Assembly (NCBI GenBank): GCA_030549205.1
Contig: JAUKTV010000028.1
Coordinates: 62,001-126,000 of the forward strand
Length of the DNA: 64,000 bases
Direction of reading: 5' to 3'
DNA from: Apiosordaria backusii
Taxonomy: Eukaryota > Ascomycota > Sordariomycetes > Sordariales > Lasiosphaeriaceae
Both the position numbers and the translations under genes were made by a program. The notes beneath the pieces were generated by a model. It was given only the letters and a program-made list of their open reading frames with translations, made no database searches and was not told the origin of the DNA. This document shows, one piece after another, positions 22,863 to 34,203 of this stretch (positions are counted from its first letter, which is position 1; each line of letters starts with the position of its first letter).

Positions 22863-23677
22863 GTTTGGCTGCACGATTGACTCGGAGATACACCTGACCT
22901 CATTCTAAAGGGGAAAAGATGAGGCATGATGGTCGAGGGCTTGGAAATCACGACGTTCTTATGGGGCATAATACAGTGTGCCAACGTCTAGCAAAAATGG
23001 TCTGACAACCTATTGGGAAGCGGGACACATGTGAGGGGCGGATACCCTTCGTCAAATAGCCATATTAAGCTCGATTGGAAACATATTGATCTACGACCTG
23101 TAGGATCTCCAGCTGACATGCCGGGTCTTGTTCCGGGAGAAATTGACCGGCAGATTTCATCTCACCTCCTGTCTTCTCCCCTGTCCGTTCCCAACACCCG
23201 GTTTGACACTGATGATTTTGGAATGTGGTCCATCTTTTCCAACCTGTCATGCAGCCGGGAATTGGCCAAGACGGCTCATACCATGGCGCAAGCGGGTGCA
23301 ACCAAGTGCGATATGGACAATATAATTCTCTAAGATTTGTTTGAAACGGAATGGCTTCCAGAACAATTTTCAATGCTGCAGGTGTATTATTTCCGGTCCT
23401 ACCAAGTCGTGACTCTAGATACCCACCCTAACTCCTGAGCCCCTGAGGGAGGTGATGAGCGATCAACGTTACATGGAATTCCGTAATGGGTTTAGCTTCT
23501 CCACTGTGCCACTCGTTGAGTCGTTGCTTACCAGCCACATCTGTCCAGTCAGCTCTGCAGCTCAATGACGCGCTTTTCTCAACATCACTCTTTCGCTCTT
23601 TCACCGCTGCCAAGCAATATCATGTTGTGAATAACAACAATCTTCAAGAGCAAGAACAAAAGGCATTGTTTTAGAAG
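22863..23677. other. Divergent intergenic region between secreted-protein and CorA genes
   Basis: Holds the promoters of both genes. Only short frames of up to about 106 codons occur, without any recognisable feature. Confidence 0.5.
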
Positions 23678-26600
23678 ATGTACGCAAACAAGGTTGAGGC
23701 AGAGCCTCCGCCTCCACCTCGACATTACAACCCACCACCCCCAGCTCGACGTTCAACCAATCCTTACGAAGCAGATGACACAAAGTCCAACCATGTCCGG
23801 TTCCCAACAGAGTTTGACTATTATCCTGGAGAAGCACCGCCAACTTTCATGTACCGTGAGCCGCGCCCGGCCCCGCCTCCTCCCCCAACCTACTATCGCC
23901 CAGGCCCGGCCCACACGAGCTACACCCGCCCATCAAGCCGTAAGACGCACCACACAAGGTATACATCACCAGCTCAGTACTACCGCCGTGAGTACTCGCC
24001 AGTGTACTCACCAGCCTATTCCCCCGCATCCCCTGTTCTGGCACCCAGTTACCCTACGCGATCAAGCGTCGAGTATGTTCGCCGTGTCGCGCAACATCAC
24101 CAGCCTGAGGAAACGCGAAAAGCAGAGGTCATCATTACCCCAAGGAGGGATGACATCTCGAGCGACGAAGAAGCTAGCTGGGATTACAAGAGGCCCAGGC
24201 GAAAGAGGACTCAGGACGAAAGAGACTATGATAAATTTGATGACGAAGACTTGGATCTCATGTGGGGAGCTGATCCTTCCATGGAAACCGGAGCTGCAAG
24301 GCATCCCGCATCTGTCGGTCCTTATTCCTTTGTGCCTCCAAATACTTCCAGAGATCCCTCGGGAGATGGGAGTAAACTGTCCGATGACGACTCTCTGGAC
24401 ACAGGCGACCTGAGCTCTGCCGCTGACATATCGGAACGAATCACTGGAACTGCCTTTCAAGTGCTGGAGTCCGGGTACGTCGGCGATGGCATGATAGGTG
24501 GTCAACATGGGGCCCAGTTAGTTGCAGTCCCGGGTGAGCGGGTACAGCATCAACCTGTTTTCCGATGGATTCATTTCACTCAAAAGTCTATGGACTTTGA
24601 TGATTTTGCGGTACATCACGCTCCCCGCCTCCTGTGCTTTCTAACCATCGCTAATTGACTCTTGAATCCATTACAGAACCAAGCAACCCGCGTGACTGGT
24701 TTGAGCAAAACCGAAAGACAGGCGGTTACCGACCTGATTGCACGCGTCAAACGACAAGGAATCAAGCAAATCCCAACCTCAAAAGGTTCTTATGTGAGAC
24801 ATATGGAACCAAAGTTCCTCCAACTGCCGCTTCCTTATGACCCCAGCCTCAAAGAACAAAGCTTTGCAAACCGCGCCATCACTTGGGTCTGTCTTCCCTA
24901 CTTCTCCCTTGAAAAGTATTCGGGGCTTCTCGCCGCTGAGAATCCTACCACCTTTCCAATACAAACATTACTCCAAGCACAGTTCTCACGAGCTACCAAA
25001 GACCGAGATATGCAGCAAGCTGTCCGTCAGCTCAAGGGAGCACCCGCCGAGTTATGCTTTCACATCTCACAACTCTGGTGTATTGTTCTGGACAATTGTA
25101 GGTCATTCCTCTGCCCGCAATGTATTATTCAAACCATCTAACCGAATATCGATGAAGCTCTTCTCCTCACCTGCAGTCGGATGACACTCGATGCCCTATG
25201 TGGTGACGTTATTCACAAAACCACCAAGACAGCGCAAGAGATGTCCACGCTCAAGCCATCGCCCAGAGTCTTTATTCGATATCTGAATAAGATCATGTGG
25301 GCACTTCCTATCGAAGAATGCGAAAGCTGGTTTGTATGTCACTGCAAGCCTGGTCCCACTGCAAAGGAATTCAGGCCGTTACTGATATGATTTTCCTAGG
25401 CATTTATGGCGCACTTTCTGGAGTTCTCGCCCCGTACTCTTAGCTTCTTTCACTACAAGAGGCCTGTAAACCCGGATGATTGGCCCCGGATTTTGAAGCT
25501 GGCCACACACTCCCGTGCCGGGATTCTGCTTGAGATGCAGATTGGGTATGTCCATCTTGATATTTGTCTTGATATCACCCATATTACTGGATGGAAACTT
25601 TAACTGACAAGGAACAGACAAAAGCCAAATCTACCACCTGCTACAGCCCTTGTGTCTCTTAAACAAGCGCCGGGTGATGTTGAGATCCAGCCCTCGGTTT
25701 CCAAACAGCCTGATAGTCTGGCTCCGACGAACCACTCAGAAAAAAAGGTCCGAATTGCAGTCCCAGAAAAGGGCAAGGAAGCTGCCGACTCCAAGCCAGC
25801 CCCTAGCTTTGCCGTTTTTACCTGTCTAGATGGTGTAGCAAACTCGACTACTAGCGCTATCAACTACGACGTTCTGAAGGACCACTTTGCCCAGGTTGAC
25901 AAGTACCTCCTCAACAAAACTGCACGTCCTGACCGCAAGGCCTACAGTGACTCCCGGCAGTCCTCGCGTAAAGCTGTGTATACGCTTCTCGAAGAGGAGG
26001 GAAGGCCGGGAAGAGAAGGCTTGCCGCCATCGGAACGCAAGGTGTACGAAAGCCGAGTCAGCTTCTTCAACAAAGCGGATCTCGTCTTCAAATTCTTCTT
26101 TCCGCCCGATCTGGAGGTTCCCACTGTTGACAGGTTCTGGGGCATTGTTCACAGTCTGATAGAAGTAAGCCCCTGCACTAAACGAACCTCCAGCCATTAT
26201 GACAACCGGCTAATCCTATACATTTAGCACCCGGCACTCGAAGAAGCTGATCCTACAGAGCCTCGAAGCATGGAGGCAAACAAAATCAGACGTGAACTGA
26301 TCATCCAAAAGCTTGCGCTACAGCGGACCGAACTGACGAGAATCTTTGATCGTCAAGCCGCTGATCTTTTGTCGTTCAATGAGATCTTTAGCCATGCCCG
26401 TTCAAGCGATTTCAAGAAGATCCACACCCCCTGGTTGATGGTTGATGCCTGGATTCATATCCTGCTCGGCCTCGCCATCTTCCCCAAGAGCACGACGAGA
26501 TCAGAGTTCCTCATGGATTCCGGCCTCTCCTCCATCCGCCAAGGTGTAGACGAAATGATCAAATCAGTCGCAAACTCTTGGGAACGAACCCTCTTCGACA

Positions 26601-27508
26601 GGTCAGTCCTGCTCCCCATGGAGCTGGTGTCCCTGATGAGCATGAAACTCCTCCGGGACGTCACCCCCGGCCTGCCCGACATCAGCGAGACCTACTCCTC
26701 CTACCTGGACGTCATCGAATCCGACATCACCACCAAAAAGTCCAGCCGCACCCACGAGTACAAGCTCGGCCGGCTCAAGCAAGAAATGTCCATCGTTCAA
26801 TGGACAGTAGCCTGGCAAAAGTCCATCTTCGACGCCATGACGCAGAGCTCCACCAGAAGCTGGAAGATTCAGCCTCGGTCCGCCAACCCGTTTGCTCCTG
26901 CTTCTCATGCGCATCGGGGACTGTACCGTGACGTCTACCCCAGCCACCCCGCTGCGGACGACAAGACGGCCCCACACGGGTTCCGGCAGCTGATGATTGA
27001 CGAGAATATGGACTTTCTCGACAGGCGTGACAAGGAGTTCAACGAGCTGCGCAGTCATGCTGCTCATTTGGAGGAGTTCAACAGGAACAAACTTGACACG
27101 ACTCGAGACAGACAAGAGCGCGCGATTTACGCTTTTACTATCGTCACGATTATTTTCTTGCCGCTGAGCTCGATTGCGAGTATTTTTGGCATGAACTCGT
27201 CTGACGTGCGGGATATGGAGCTGGGACAGTGGGCTTACTGGGCGACGGCTGTGCCGGTGACCATTTGTGTTATTTTTCTGGGGCTGTGGTGGACGGGGGA
27301 GATGGGAAATGTGATTCGCTCGGTGGTGGAGTGGTTCCGGAGTTTGGGGGATCAACAGAGGTATGGTAGAAGGTGGAAGGAGACGAGGGAGGATATGGTG
27401 CCTATGATGCCGTATAGTAGTGTGGCTGATAGGATTGAGACTAGGCCTACGAGCTGGAGAGAAAAAGGGAGGTATGTGGTTGAGGGGGCGAGGAGGAGGA
27501 GGAGATGA
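23678..27508 (+). CDS. CorA-type divalent metal transporter with proline-rich N-terminus
   Basis: Six exons: 23,678-24,610, 24,677-25,097, 25,158-25,333, 25,400-25,545, 25,618-26,164 and 26,228-27,508; 1,167 residues. All five introns are 60-72 nt with GT...AG ends. The second (25,098-25,157) is placed by its CTAAC branch and GAAG acceptor, which restores SLLLTCSR after VLDN. The first 330 residues are disordered and rich in Pro, Tyr and Arg. A long soluble helical region leads to two C-terminal transmembrane helices joined by the CorA signature GMN (SIFGMNSSD), then WAYWATAVPVTICVIFLGLW. CorA proteins are pentameric channels for magnesium and other divalent ions; fungal members of this size with long cytosolic N-termini are common and mostly uncharacterised. 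Membrane location is firm; the ion is inferred. Confidence 0.88.
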
Positions 27509-28343
27509 CTTGGTTCAAGTTTCAGCCAGTAGATGTATTCTCGGTACCTACTTTTGGGGAATTTGCAAGGCCTATAGCTGACCTCATTTCATTCTTATCA
27601 ACCCCATCAGAGAACGTTATCTACATGCTGATACATATTACCGGTAATCATTCGTCTTGCAAGGCAGGACGATGAGCCAAAATAAGCCTTCCGATTGCCT
27701 CAACTTTGAAGGCTTGATATCATTTACATATGCTTACAACTGTTTTCTCGCATCAGCAAAGGAGACTAGGTAGTTGATGAGACATCTGGGCCGAAGGTCG
27801 TTTGAGATAATTTTCTTCCTCTGTCCTAGAATGGCTCTAGTGAGACGTAGCAGGAGATTTGGGTTTGTATGTAGATGCGATCCTGTGAAAAGCATACAGG
27901 AAGTGAGAAAGCCGAGGTCCTGGAGAGCACCTACCTAACCGCTCATGCAGCCTTTGCCAGTGCATCTGCATCCCCACGCGGAATTTCGTGGGGATACCTC
28001 TGTATACCCACGTGTTAAGCAGAGTGCTGACCCCTGTCAAAGTTACCCCAATCGGAACCAATCAAACGTGACATCTCGTGCACGAGCAACAGGCGTTTCT
28101 ACATCAAGACACCGAGATCTCGACGCCGCAATACACGATTGAATTGAACAACAACCCTAGACTTTGTAGCACTGTGTCGAGCACGTGTTCTGTCTAACAG
28201 CATTCGTGGTAGTTTAGTGTCTGGAGTTCGCTGACTGGGTCCAAGATGAGCCTTGAGGCTTGATGTTAAAAGCCACCTTATGCCGACTGCCTTGCCTCCA
28301 ACTCCCTTGTTGACAGTGGACTCAAACTTGAGACTTACCAACC
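27509..28343. other. Intergenic, no gene supported
   Basis: Contains the 3' flank of the transporter gene and the promoter of the phytase gene. Short frames on both strands lack recognisable features. Confidence 0.5.
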
Positions 28344-30722
28344 ATGCGTCCCTCCTTTTTGACTGCCTTTGGGGGCGCCCTCTTTTTGCTCTCTCGAGGC
28401 GTTACAGCTGTGGTTTCAGTTTCAACCAATATCACGCTCATTAGCAACAGGAACCAAGCGATCGAGTCCGACTGGACGGCGACTTACTATTCCTCCAGGA
28501 GCCCGCTGATACTGGGCAACAATGGCGGTGCTTCCACCGGCGGTTTTCATGCATGGGGTATCGACCATCCTAACACTGAAATAAAGCACCTTACTACCGG
28601 CCGGACCAAACTGGTCACAACGGCCTATGGTGTTGGGGGCAAGGATGTAGCAGTTACCATTGCGATGACGGATTCTATTCTCAGAACTTTTGAGCTGCCC
28701 TCTTTGCGAGAGGTCAAGGCAGCGCGGAGGAAAGAGTTGGGAGACTGGTCTGCCCTCTGCTCTTGGAAGGCGTCAGGAAACCAATACTTCTTCCTCTTCG
28801 GCAAGCAACAGGGTGTTCAGTTCCTGTTGAGGGAGAATAAGAAGACACTGGAGCTTATAAAGGTGTGCTTTGCCCCAATTTTAACCCATGTCTTTGCCTC
28901 GGCATGCCAGCTGACATGGCTATGTGAAATATCTAGGTCCGGTCTTTCCCAGTGCCCTTCGAAGCATCAGCATGTGCCATTTCGGAAGCATATTCAGTCT
29001 TGTATTTGTCATCGGAAAGCAAGGACGTCTATACGTTTGACTTGACCGAATCGACTCACGCACCCGTTCTGAAGAAGTCATTCGAGGCTGATGAAGATGT
29101 CACTGGCCTGGCTGTGTACTATGGCAACGCAAAAGATGAGGAGCTTCTTTTCGTCACGCACGAAGCTGAAATATCTGTATACCGAGGTCGGGCCAACAAG
29201 ACAGCAACCATAGCGCTCGGCGGATATGAGGATGTTGAAATCCAGGGACCGGCGATCTATCAAGCTCCAACGAGGCAATACCCTAGCGGGTTTTTGACCT
29301 TTGCGCTGGAGGCAGACGACACCGCCGGCTTTGGGGGGATCAGCCTCGAGCCTGTCTTGCGCGCAGTGCAAACAAGAGCCAATACCAGGTATGATCCTCG
29401 AAAGTCCGGAAACAATGGCAGCGGAGGCGCCTGCAGGCAGTGCTCCAATAACGGGTACTGCTCCGCCAGTGGTTCATGCACTTGCTTTTTGGGGTTCTCG
29501 GGTTCAAAGTGCCAGCAGCACACGTGCAGCAACAATTGCTCTGGGCATGGCAGGTGCGTCGGACCTGACATCTGCCAATGTAACCCGGGTTGGGGAGGAT
29601 TGCACTGCTCCTTTGTGGTGGTTACACCCGAGTTTGAAACGGCCGCGTACGGGGACGACGGCGACGATCCCGCCATCTGGATCCATCCCAACAAAGCCAC
29701 GCCTGAGCTGTCACGAATCATCACCACTGTCAAAGCCGGAGATGCAGCTGGGTTTGGTGTCTTCGACCTTGGCGGAAACATGGTGCAGACCATTAGCGCG
29801 GGAGAGCCCAATAATGTTGACGTGATCTATGGGTTTGACTTCCAGGGAAGGAAGGTGGATCTGGTTGTTGCTGCTTGTCGAGAGGATGACACTATCTGGT
29901 GAGTCTCGATTGCCCTGACCGACTGTAACTTGTGGAGATACTGACAACAGTCCCAGCCTCTTCGAAGTGGCAGCCAACGGAACACTGCTCAACATTCAGG
30001 GTGGCTCGCACCCTGTGGTCGACGACTTCAGTGTCTATGGGTCCTGTGTCTACCGCTCACGAAGAACCGGAAAGCAATACATCTTTGTCAATGAAAAGTC
30101 GGCGCGGTATTTACAGTATGAGCTCAGCGTCGACGCAGCCGGGACGTTGACTGTGACACTGGTTCGCGATTTCACTGGAGGTTCAGGTGGACAAGTCGAA
30201 GGTTGTGTTACGGACGAAGACAACGGCGTCATCTTTATCGGCGAGGAGCCTAGTGCGCTGTGGAAATACCCAGCCGAGCCCGACTCGACGGAGCCTGGAG
30301 TGGCCATTGCACGCGTGGGCGACGGGCGTTTGCACGCTGACGTGGAGGGTGTAACGCTGGTGGAGGGACCGAGCGCGCAGAAGGGGTTCATTATGGTCTC
30401 GACCCAGGGTGTTAGCGGGTATAACATTTATCGACGTGCCGCACCGCACGAGTTTGTGGCCACCTTCACCATCGAGGGCAGCGGAGTGGTCGACAGTGTG
30501 AGCAACACGGACGGCATCGCGGCGGTCGGGACTGCGCTGGGCCCCCGGTATCCCCATGGCCTGTTGGTGGTGCACGACGACGCGAATGAGCTGGCTGGAG
30601 GGGGCACAAGCGCCGAGGCGAGCTTCAAGTTGATCAGTTTGGCCAAAGTGCTCGGGGCGGAAGGATTGAAAGAGCTGGATCTGTTGGCAGATGTTGATGC
30701 TGCCTGGGATCCACGTGCGTAG
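28344..30722 (+). CDS. Secreted beta-propeller 3-phytase with two EGF-like modules
   Basis: Three exons: 28,344-28,862, 28,937-29,898 and 29,951-30,722, giving 750 residues. Intron 1 (28,863-28,936) has branch CTGAC and acceptor CTAG. Intron 2 starts with GTGAGT; two acceptors 6 nt apart (CAACAG ending 29,950 or TCCCAG ending 29,956) both keep the frame. A signal peptide (MRPSFLTAFGGALFLLSRG) is followed by a divergent phytase-like propeller, two cysteine-rich EGF-like modules (CSNNGYCSASGSCTC and CSGHGRCVGPDICQC), and a canonical calcium-dependent beta-propeller phytase domain with DDPAIWIHP and NNVDVIYGF. The enzyme would release phosphate from phytate outside the cell. The double-propeller form with EGF modules between the two halves is the unusual part; the activity of the first half is doubtful. 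Confidence 0.88.
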
Positions 30723-31401
30723 ATACTACACTGAGAGTCAGTACTGCATGGTCATGGGCTTTGACTTGGCTATGTCGTACATGACTCACTGCGGTGGCAA
30801 CGCGATGGTGAACTGCCATGCGCTTGGATGCGAGGTGGAATGGGATCTTGAGATTATCGCTGCCAGGAGATCAGGGGGGGAATTAAAGAAATAGTTCGGA
30901 AGTTTTGGAGTTGTGTCATGATTTTGATTTTTCTAAGGTAGAGTGCAGGGAAAGGTGATTCTTGGATCAGCGGAGACTGGCGAAGGTGATCTGAAACCTC
31001 CAGTCCCATCACCCTGTGAATACCTAAGAACGGCCCATCAGAATTTGAGCACACCTACCTTGATAACATAGGTAGTTCCATCAAAAACAATTCGAGACAG
31101 TGGCATTCCTCTTAGTGTTGACCGATGGAAGAATAAATATATTGAATTTCCTAATATTTACATTGTCACTTTTGTTCTTTACTTTTCTCAAAAAAAGGGG
31201 CTCAGGGGCTACCAAATCCAGGGTTAGTTGTGAGACAGACGGATAATGCCATTGCGTGGGACGCTTCCAACCCTGACAAAGCTCATCCAATCACACCCCG
31301 ACGACCGTTGATCACTGGCACAAGCTAACCCCTCTCACGTCACTTCCTTGCTTGATTCGCGATCATCTTCGTGAATCGCAGCCCCCCCAGTCCTGCAGAG
31401 A
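30723..31401. other. Intergenic, no gene supported
   Basis: Contains the phytase 3' flank and the promoter of the methyltransferase gene. No domain-bearing frames. Confidence 0.5.
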
Positions 31402-32319
31402 ATGGTGGCCATAGCCCGAATCACCACCTTTGCCAAAGCCACCCGTCTTGCTCCTTGCCTTCCTACCACCAAAACCATGGCAACCATAGCCACAACAACA
31501 AACAAGCCAGACTGGTCCCCAGAAAAGTATCTCCGCTTCGAAGCCCCCCGTGGCCGGCCCCTCAACGACTTGATCACATTCCTCTCCCGCTCCGGCGTAT
31601 CACAGCCACAACGAATCATCGACTTGGGCTGCGGGCCAGGAAACTCGACCATCGCGCTCAAGAAACAATGGCCCGGCGCACAAATTACAGGAGTCGAGCT
31701 CTCACCTGCCATGGTGGCCTCGGCCAAGGAAAACAACAGTGGTGAAGGCATCGACTACCAAGCCGGTGATGTGAAGGAGTACGTCGCGCCTCCAGAGACA
31801 GACCTCATCTTTAGCAATGCTGTCTTCCAATGGTTGCCGAGTCACGAAAGGATCCCGACGATTGTTCAGCATGTGCAAAGATTGAAGCCGGGCGGGGTGC
31901 TGGCGTTTCAGGTTCCGGATAACTTTGCTGAGCCATCGCATCGGTTGATGAGGGATACGGCCTATCATTCCCGAGGGCCATGGGCAAAGTACTTTATGGG
32001 TGAGGACTCGGATAAGAAGCCGGATCGGGACCCTATTGAGCCCGTTGGGACATGGTACAACTCACTGAAGCCGCATTGTGAGAGCGTGGAGATCTGGCAC
32101 ACGACGTATCATCATATTTTAGAGGGGCATGAGGCTATTGTTAGGTGGTTTGAGTCGACGGGGTTAAAGCCATACTTGGATCTGTTGGACGGAGATGAGG
32201 CTGCGAGGAAGGCGTTTGTGGAGCAGTATCTGAAGGGCTTGGAGAGAGAGTATCCAGCACTGGCGGATGGGAAGGTGGTGTTGAGCTTTCCTAGGTTGTT
32301 TGTTGTTGGGTTTCGGTGA
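31402..32319 (+). CDS. Trans-aconitate 2-methyltransferase-like SAM enzyme
   Basis: Single exon, 305 residues from the first ATG. The SAM-binding motif I is IIDLGCGPGNST, motif II GVELSPAMV, then AGDVKEY and DLIFSNAVFQWLPSHE, the last being typical of trans-aconitate methyltransferases (Tam), which methylate trans-aconitate and so clear an aconitase inhibitor. The Tam-like tail with GTWYNSL and the C-terminal SFPRLFVVGFR also fit. A second ATG at 31,477 (residue 26) has a better Kozak context (AAACCATGG). The 25 residues between hold Arg and Lys, hydroxylated residues and no acids, so they could be a mitochondrial presequence; use of both starts could give mitochondrial and cytosolic forms. 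Family call firm, dual targeting inferred. Confidence 0.85.
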   Translation: MVAIARITTFAKATRLAPCLPTTKTMATIATTTNKPDWSPEKYLRFEAPRGRPLNDLITFLSRSGVSQPQRIIDLGCGPGNSTIALKKQWPGAQITGVELSPAMVASAKENNSGEGIDYQAGDVKEYVAPPETDLIFSNAVFQWLPSHERIPTIVQHVQRLKPGGVLAFQVPDNFAEPSHRLMRDTAYHSRGPWAKYFMGEDSDKKPDRDPIEPVGTWYNSLKPHCESVEIWHTTYHHILEGHEAIVRWFESTGLKPYLDLLDGDEAARKAFVEQYLKGLEREYPALADGKVVLSFPRLFVVGFR

Positions 32320-33159
32320 GAGTCACGACGGGTAAGACAAATTCGTACTTCTTCTTGTCATTAATGAAGCTGATGCAGTTCCCCTACCTACTTTTGTCTG
32401 TCCATTGACTTGATGATGATGTGAGATTTGGCGCTCGTCATGCGATGACGTTGCACCGGAATTGAGGACGGATTTCTGATGCGGGGTACCAGTCAGAGTG
32501 GGCGCGGGATGTCTCAGGCGGGGTTCTGTCAGCACCAGCCACAAGCTGTTCTAACTGAAATGAAAGAACTGCGCTCTACATGAAGAGCGGAAAATGTGGC
32601 TTGAGATGTTGCAGAGAGGCTTGCCTGGGAGATTATGTACCACTTTGTCTCGTACAAAAGGGTCGCATCAAAGTCGAGCCGCAATTGAGGACATCTTTTG
32701 GGGCTGTTGGAAATCCGTCCTCAGTGGGGCAATCTTTCTCTTCGGAGGCTCTGATTGGCCGAGAACAAGGCTAACCGAAATCAGCCCTGTGAGGGCGCCG
32801 GATGCCTGAGGCGCAGCGCAGCACCAAGCAGCGGGTTGGCAGGGATCTTCCAGCGCGCTGGTCTCTCTGCACGCCAGGCCTGAGGACGCTCATAAACCCA
32901 TCGTGACTCCTTCTGCCGCCGCCTCTTGTCCTCTCTTTTTCTTCTTACCCATTTTCATTTTTCGCATCAAATCTATACACGTCAACAAAAACAAGTTCCA
33001 GCAAAACTGGAAGCCCTCTCGTCAGTTTGGCAAGTCTACTTTGGCTGCCTAGTTATCATCTAGTTCTCGTCAAATCCAAATTGTGAGCTCAGATCTTGGA
33101 ATACTTACTATTTGCATGTGCGACCCGTGAATGTTGTTCTAACACCCCAGATTTAGCGT
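32320..33159. other. Intergenic upstream of the zinc-finger locus
   Basis: Includes a pyrimidine-rich stretch near 32,900-32,960 and CA-rich sequence near 32,980 typical of fungal promoters and 5' UTRs. No gene recognised. Confidence 0.45.
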
Positions 33160-34002
33160 ATGACCCCATGTTCCAAGACGACCGTTGCTATGGGCCTCCC
33201 CCTATCATTCGACATAGCACCGGACGTGCCCCGAAGAACTACCCGCAATCCCACACCACCACGCAAGCGGCATCGAGTTGTCTTGATAGACACTGGTCGA
33301 AATCCTAAGAATAGGACTGAGTGTTCTCTCTGTTCCCATGTCGAGGACAACGGCTCCCGTTTCCGAACCCACAATGCCGAGCCTTCAAGCATGCTCCCAC
33401 GCGAGGCCACTCGCCGTCATCGACATGCCAAGTTCAACTACATACCGCTTTCCTTCTATGGCATGGCGCGTTCACCTCCGACCTGGTGGTCATCCCCCGT
33501 CCAAATATGCGTTCCGAACATGGTGGGTCGTTTCGACCCTTCACAGCGCGGGCGCGGCCTTTGTGACGGCTTTGCGACCACATTGTCTGTCAAAGTTTCT
33601 TGGGATGGTGACAACAGTCAGTTCTTGGCGACCCGAGACGTACGAGACGTACTGTCCTCAAGAGGACTTGGTTCATCCAGGGCTCCGGCTCGACGCTTCT
33701 ATGTCAACACTATGAAGAACAGAGACGATGATGACGTCTTGAAGACTCACCACGACTTCTGTGAATCTTGGAGGGTCAATCGAGACCTGCCGCTGTCGGC
33801 AGGGCTTGGCTCAGACGCGGAAAATGGTGCTCAACGCTTTGTGATGAAAACGGAGGTATCCCTCCAGCCCTCGGGCAGAACACAAGCAGGTCAGCATTAT
33901 GGAGGCATCAAGGGGGAACCAACGTACTCAATAGCGCCAGTCCAACTTGGCCAGGCGATAGCACTCACCAGCATCCAAGGATGCGACAAATGGAAGTCTT
34001 GA
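33160..34002 (+). CDS. Unassigned 280-codon open frame, possibly leader of the zinc-finger gene
   Basis: An ATG-led frame of 280 codons with many Arg, Pro and Ser and no recognised domain. Third codon positions lean to C and G, which is compatible with coding, but two overlapping frames are open over part of it too. It ends only about 200 bp before the ATG of the zinc-finger factor, on the same strand, so it may be a long 5' leader with upstream frames instead of a gene of its own. I cannot decide between these from sequence. Confidence 0.3.
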   Translation: MTPCSKTTVAMGLPLSFDIAPDVPRRTTRNPTPPRKRHRVVLIDTGRNPKNRTECSLCSHVEDNGSRFRTHNAEPSSMLPREATRRHRHAKFNYIPLSFYGMARSPPTWWSSPVQICVPNMVGRFDPSQRGRGLCDGFATTLSVKVSWDGDNSQFLATRDVRDVLSSRGLGSSRAPARRFYVNTMKNRDDDDVLKTHHDFCESWRVNRDLPLSAGLGSDAENGAQRFVMKTEVSLQPSGRTQAGQHYGGIKGEPTYSIAPVQLGQAIALTSIQGCDKWKS

Positions 34003-34203
34003 GCGAGGCTTCCCGACCCAGACTACGTCGTTAAACTGGTCTATACCCGCTATCGCCAACCTCAACCTGCTGTCTTGTCAAAGACTTTTGCTGCCGCCAC
34101 CAATCTCGCTCAACAAACGCAACGAACTGAAACCAATCGATCACAACGCTCCAAAAGAGCATCTCCAGCTCACGGCACATCAACCGTGAGTTGGGTCTTC
34201 ACA

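Noticed and set aside
26603..27355. 250-codon antisense frame opposite the CorA gene
   Set aside because: Shadow of GC-rich coding sequence of the transporter; the sense strand has the CorA motif and matching splice sites.
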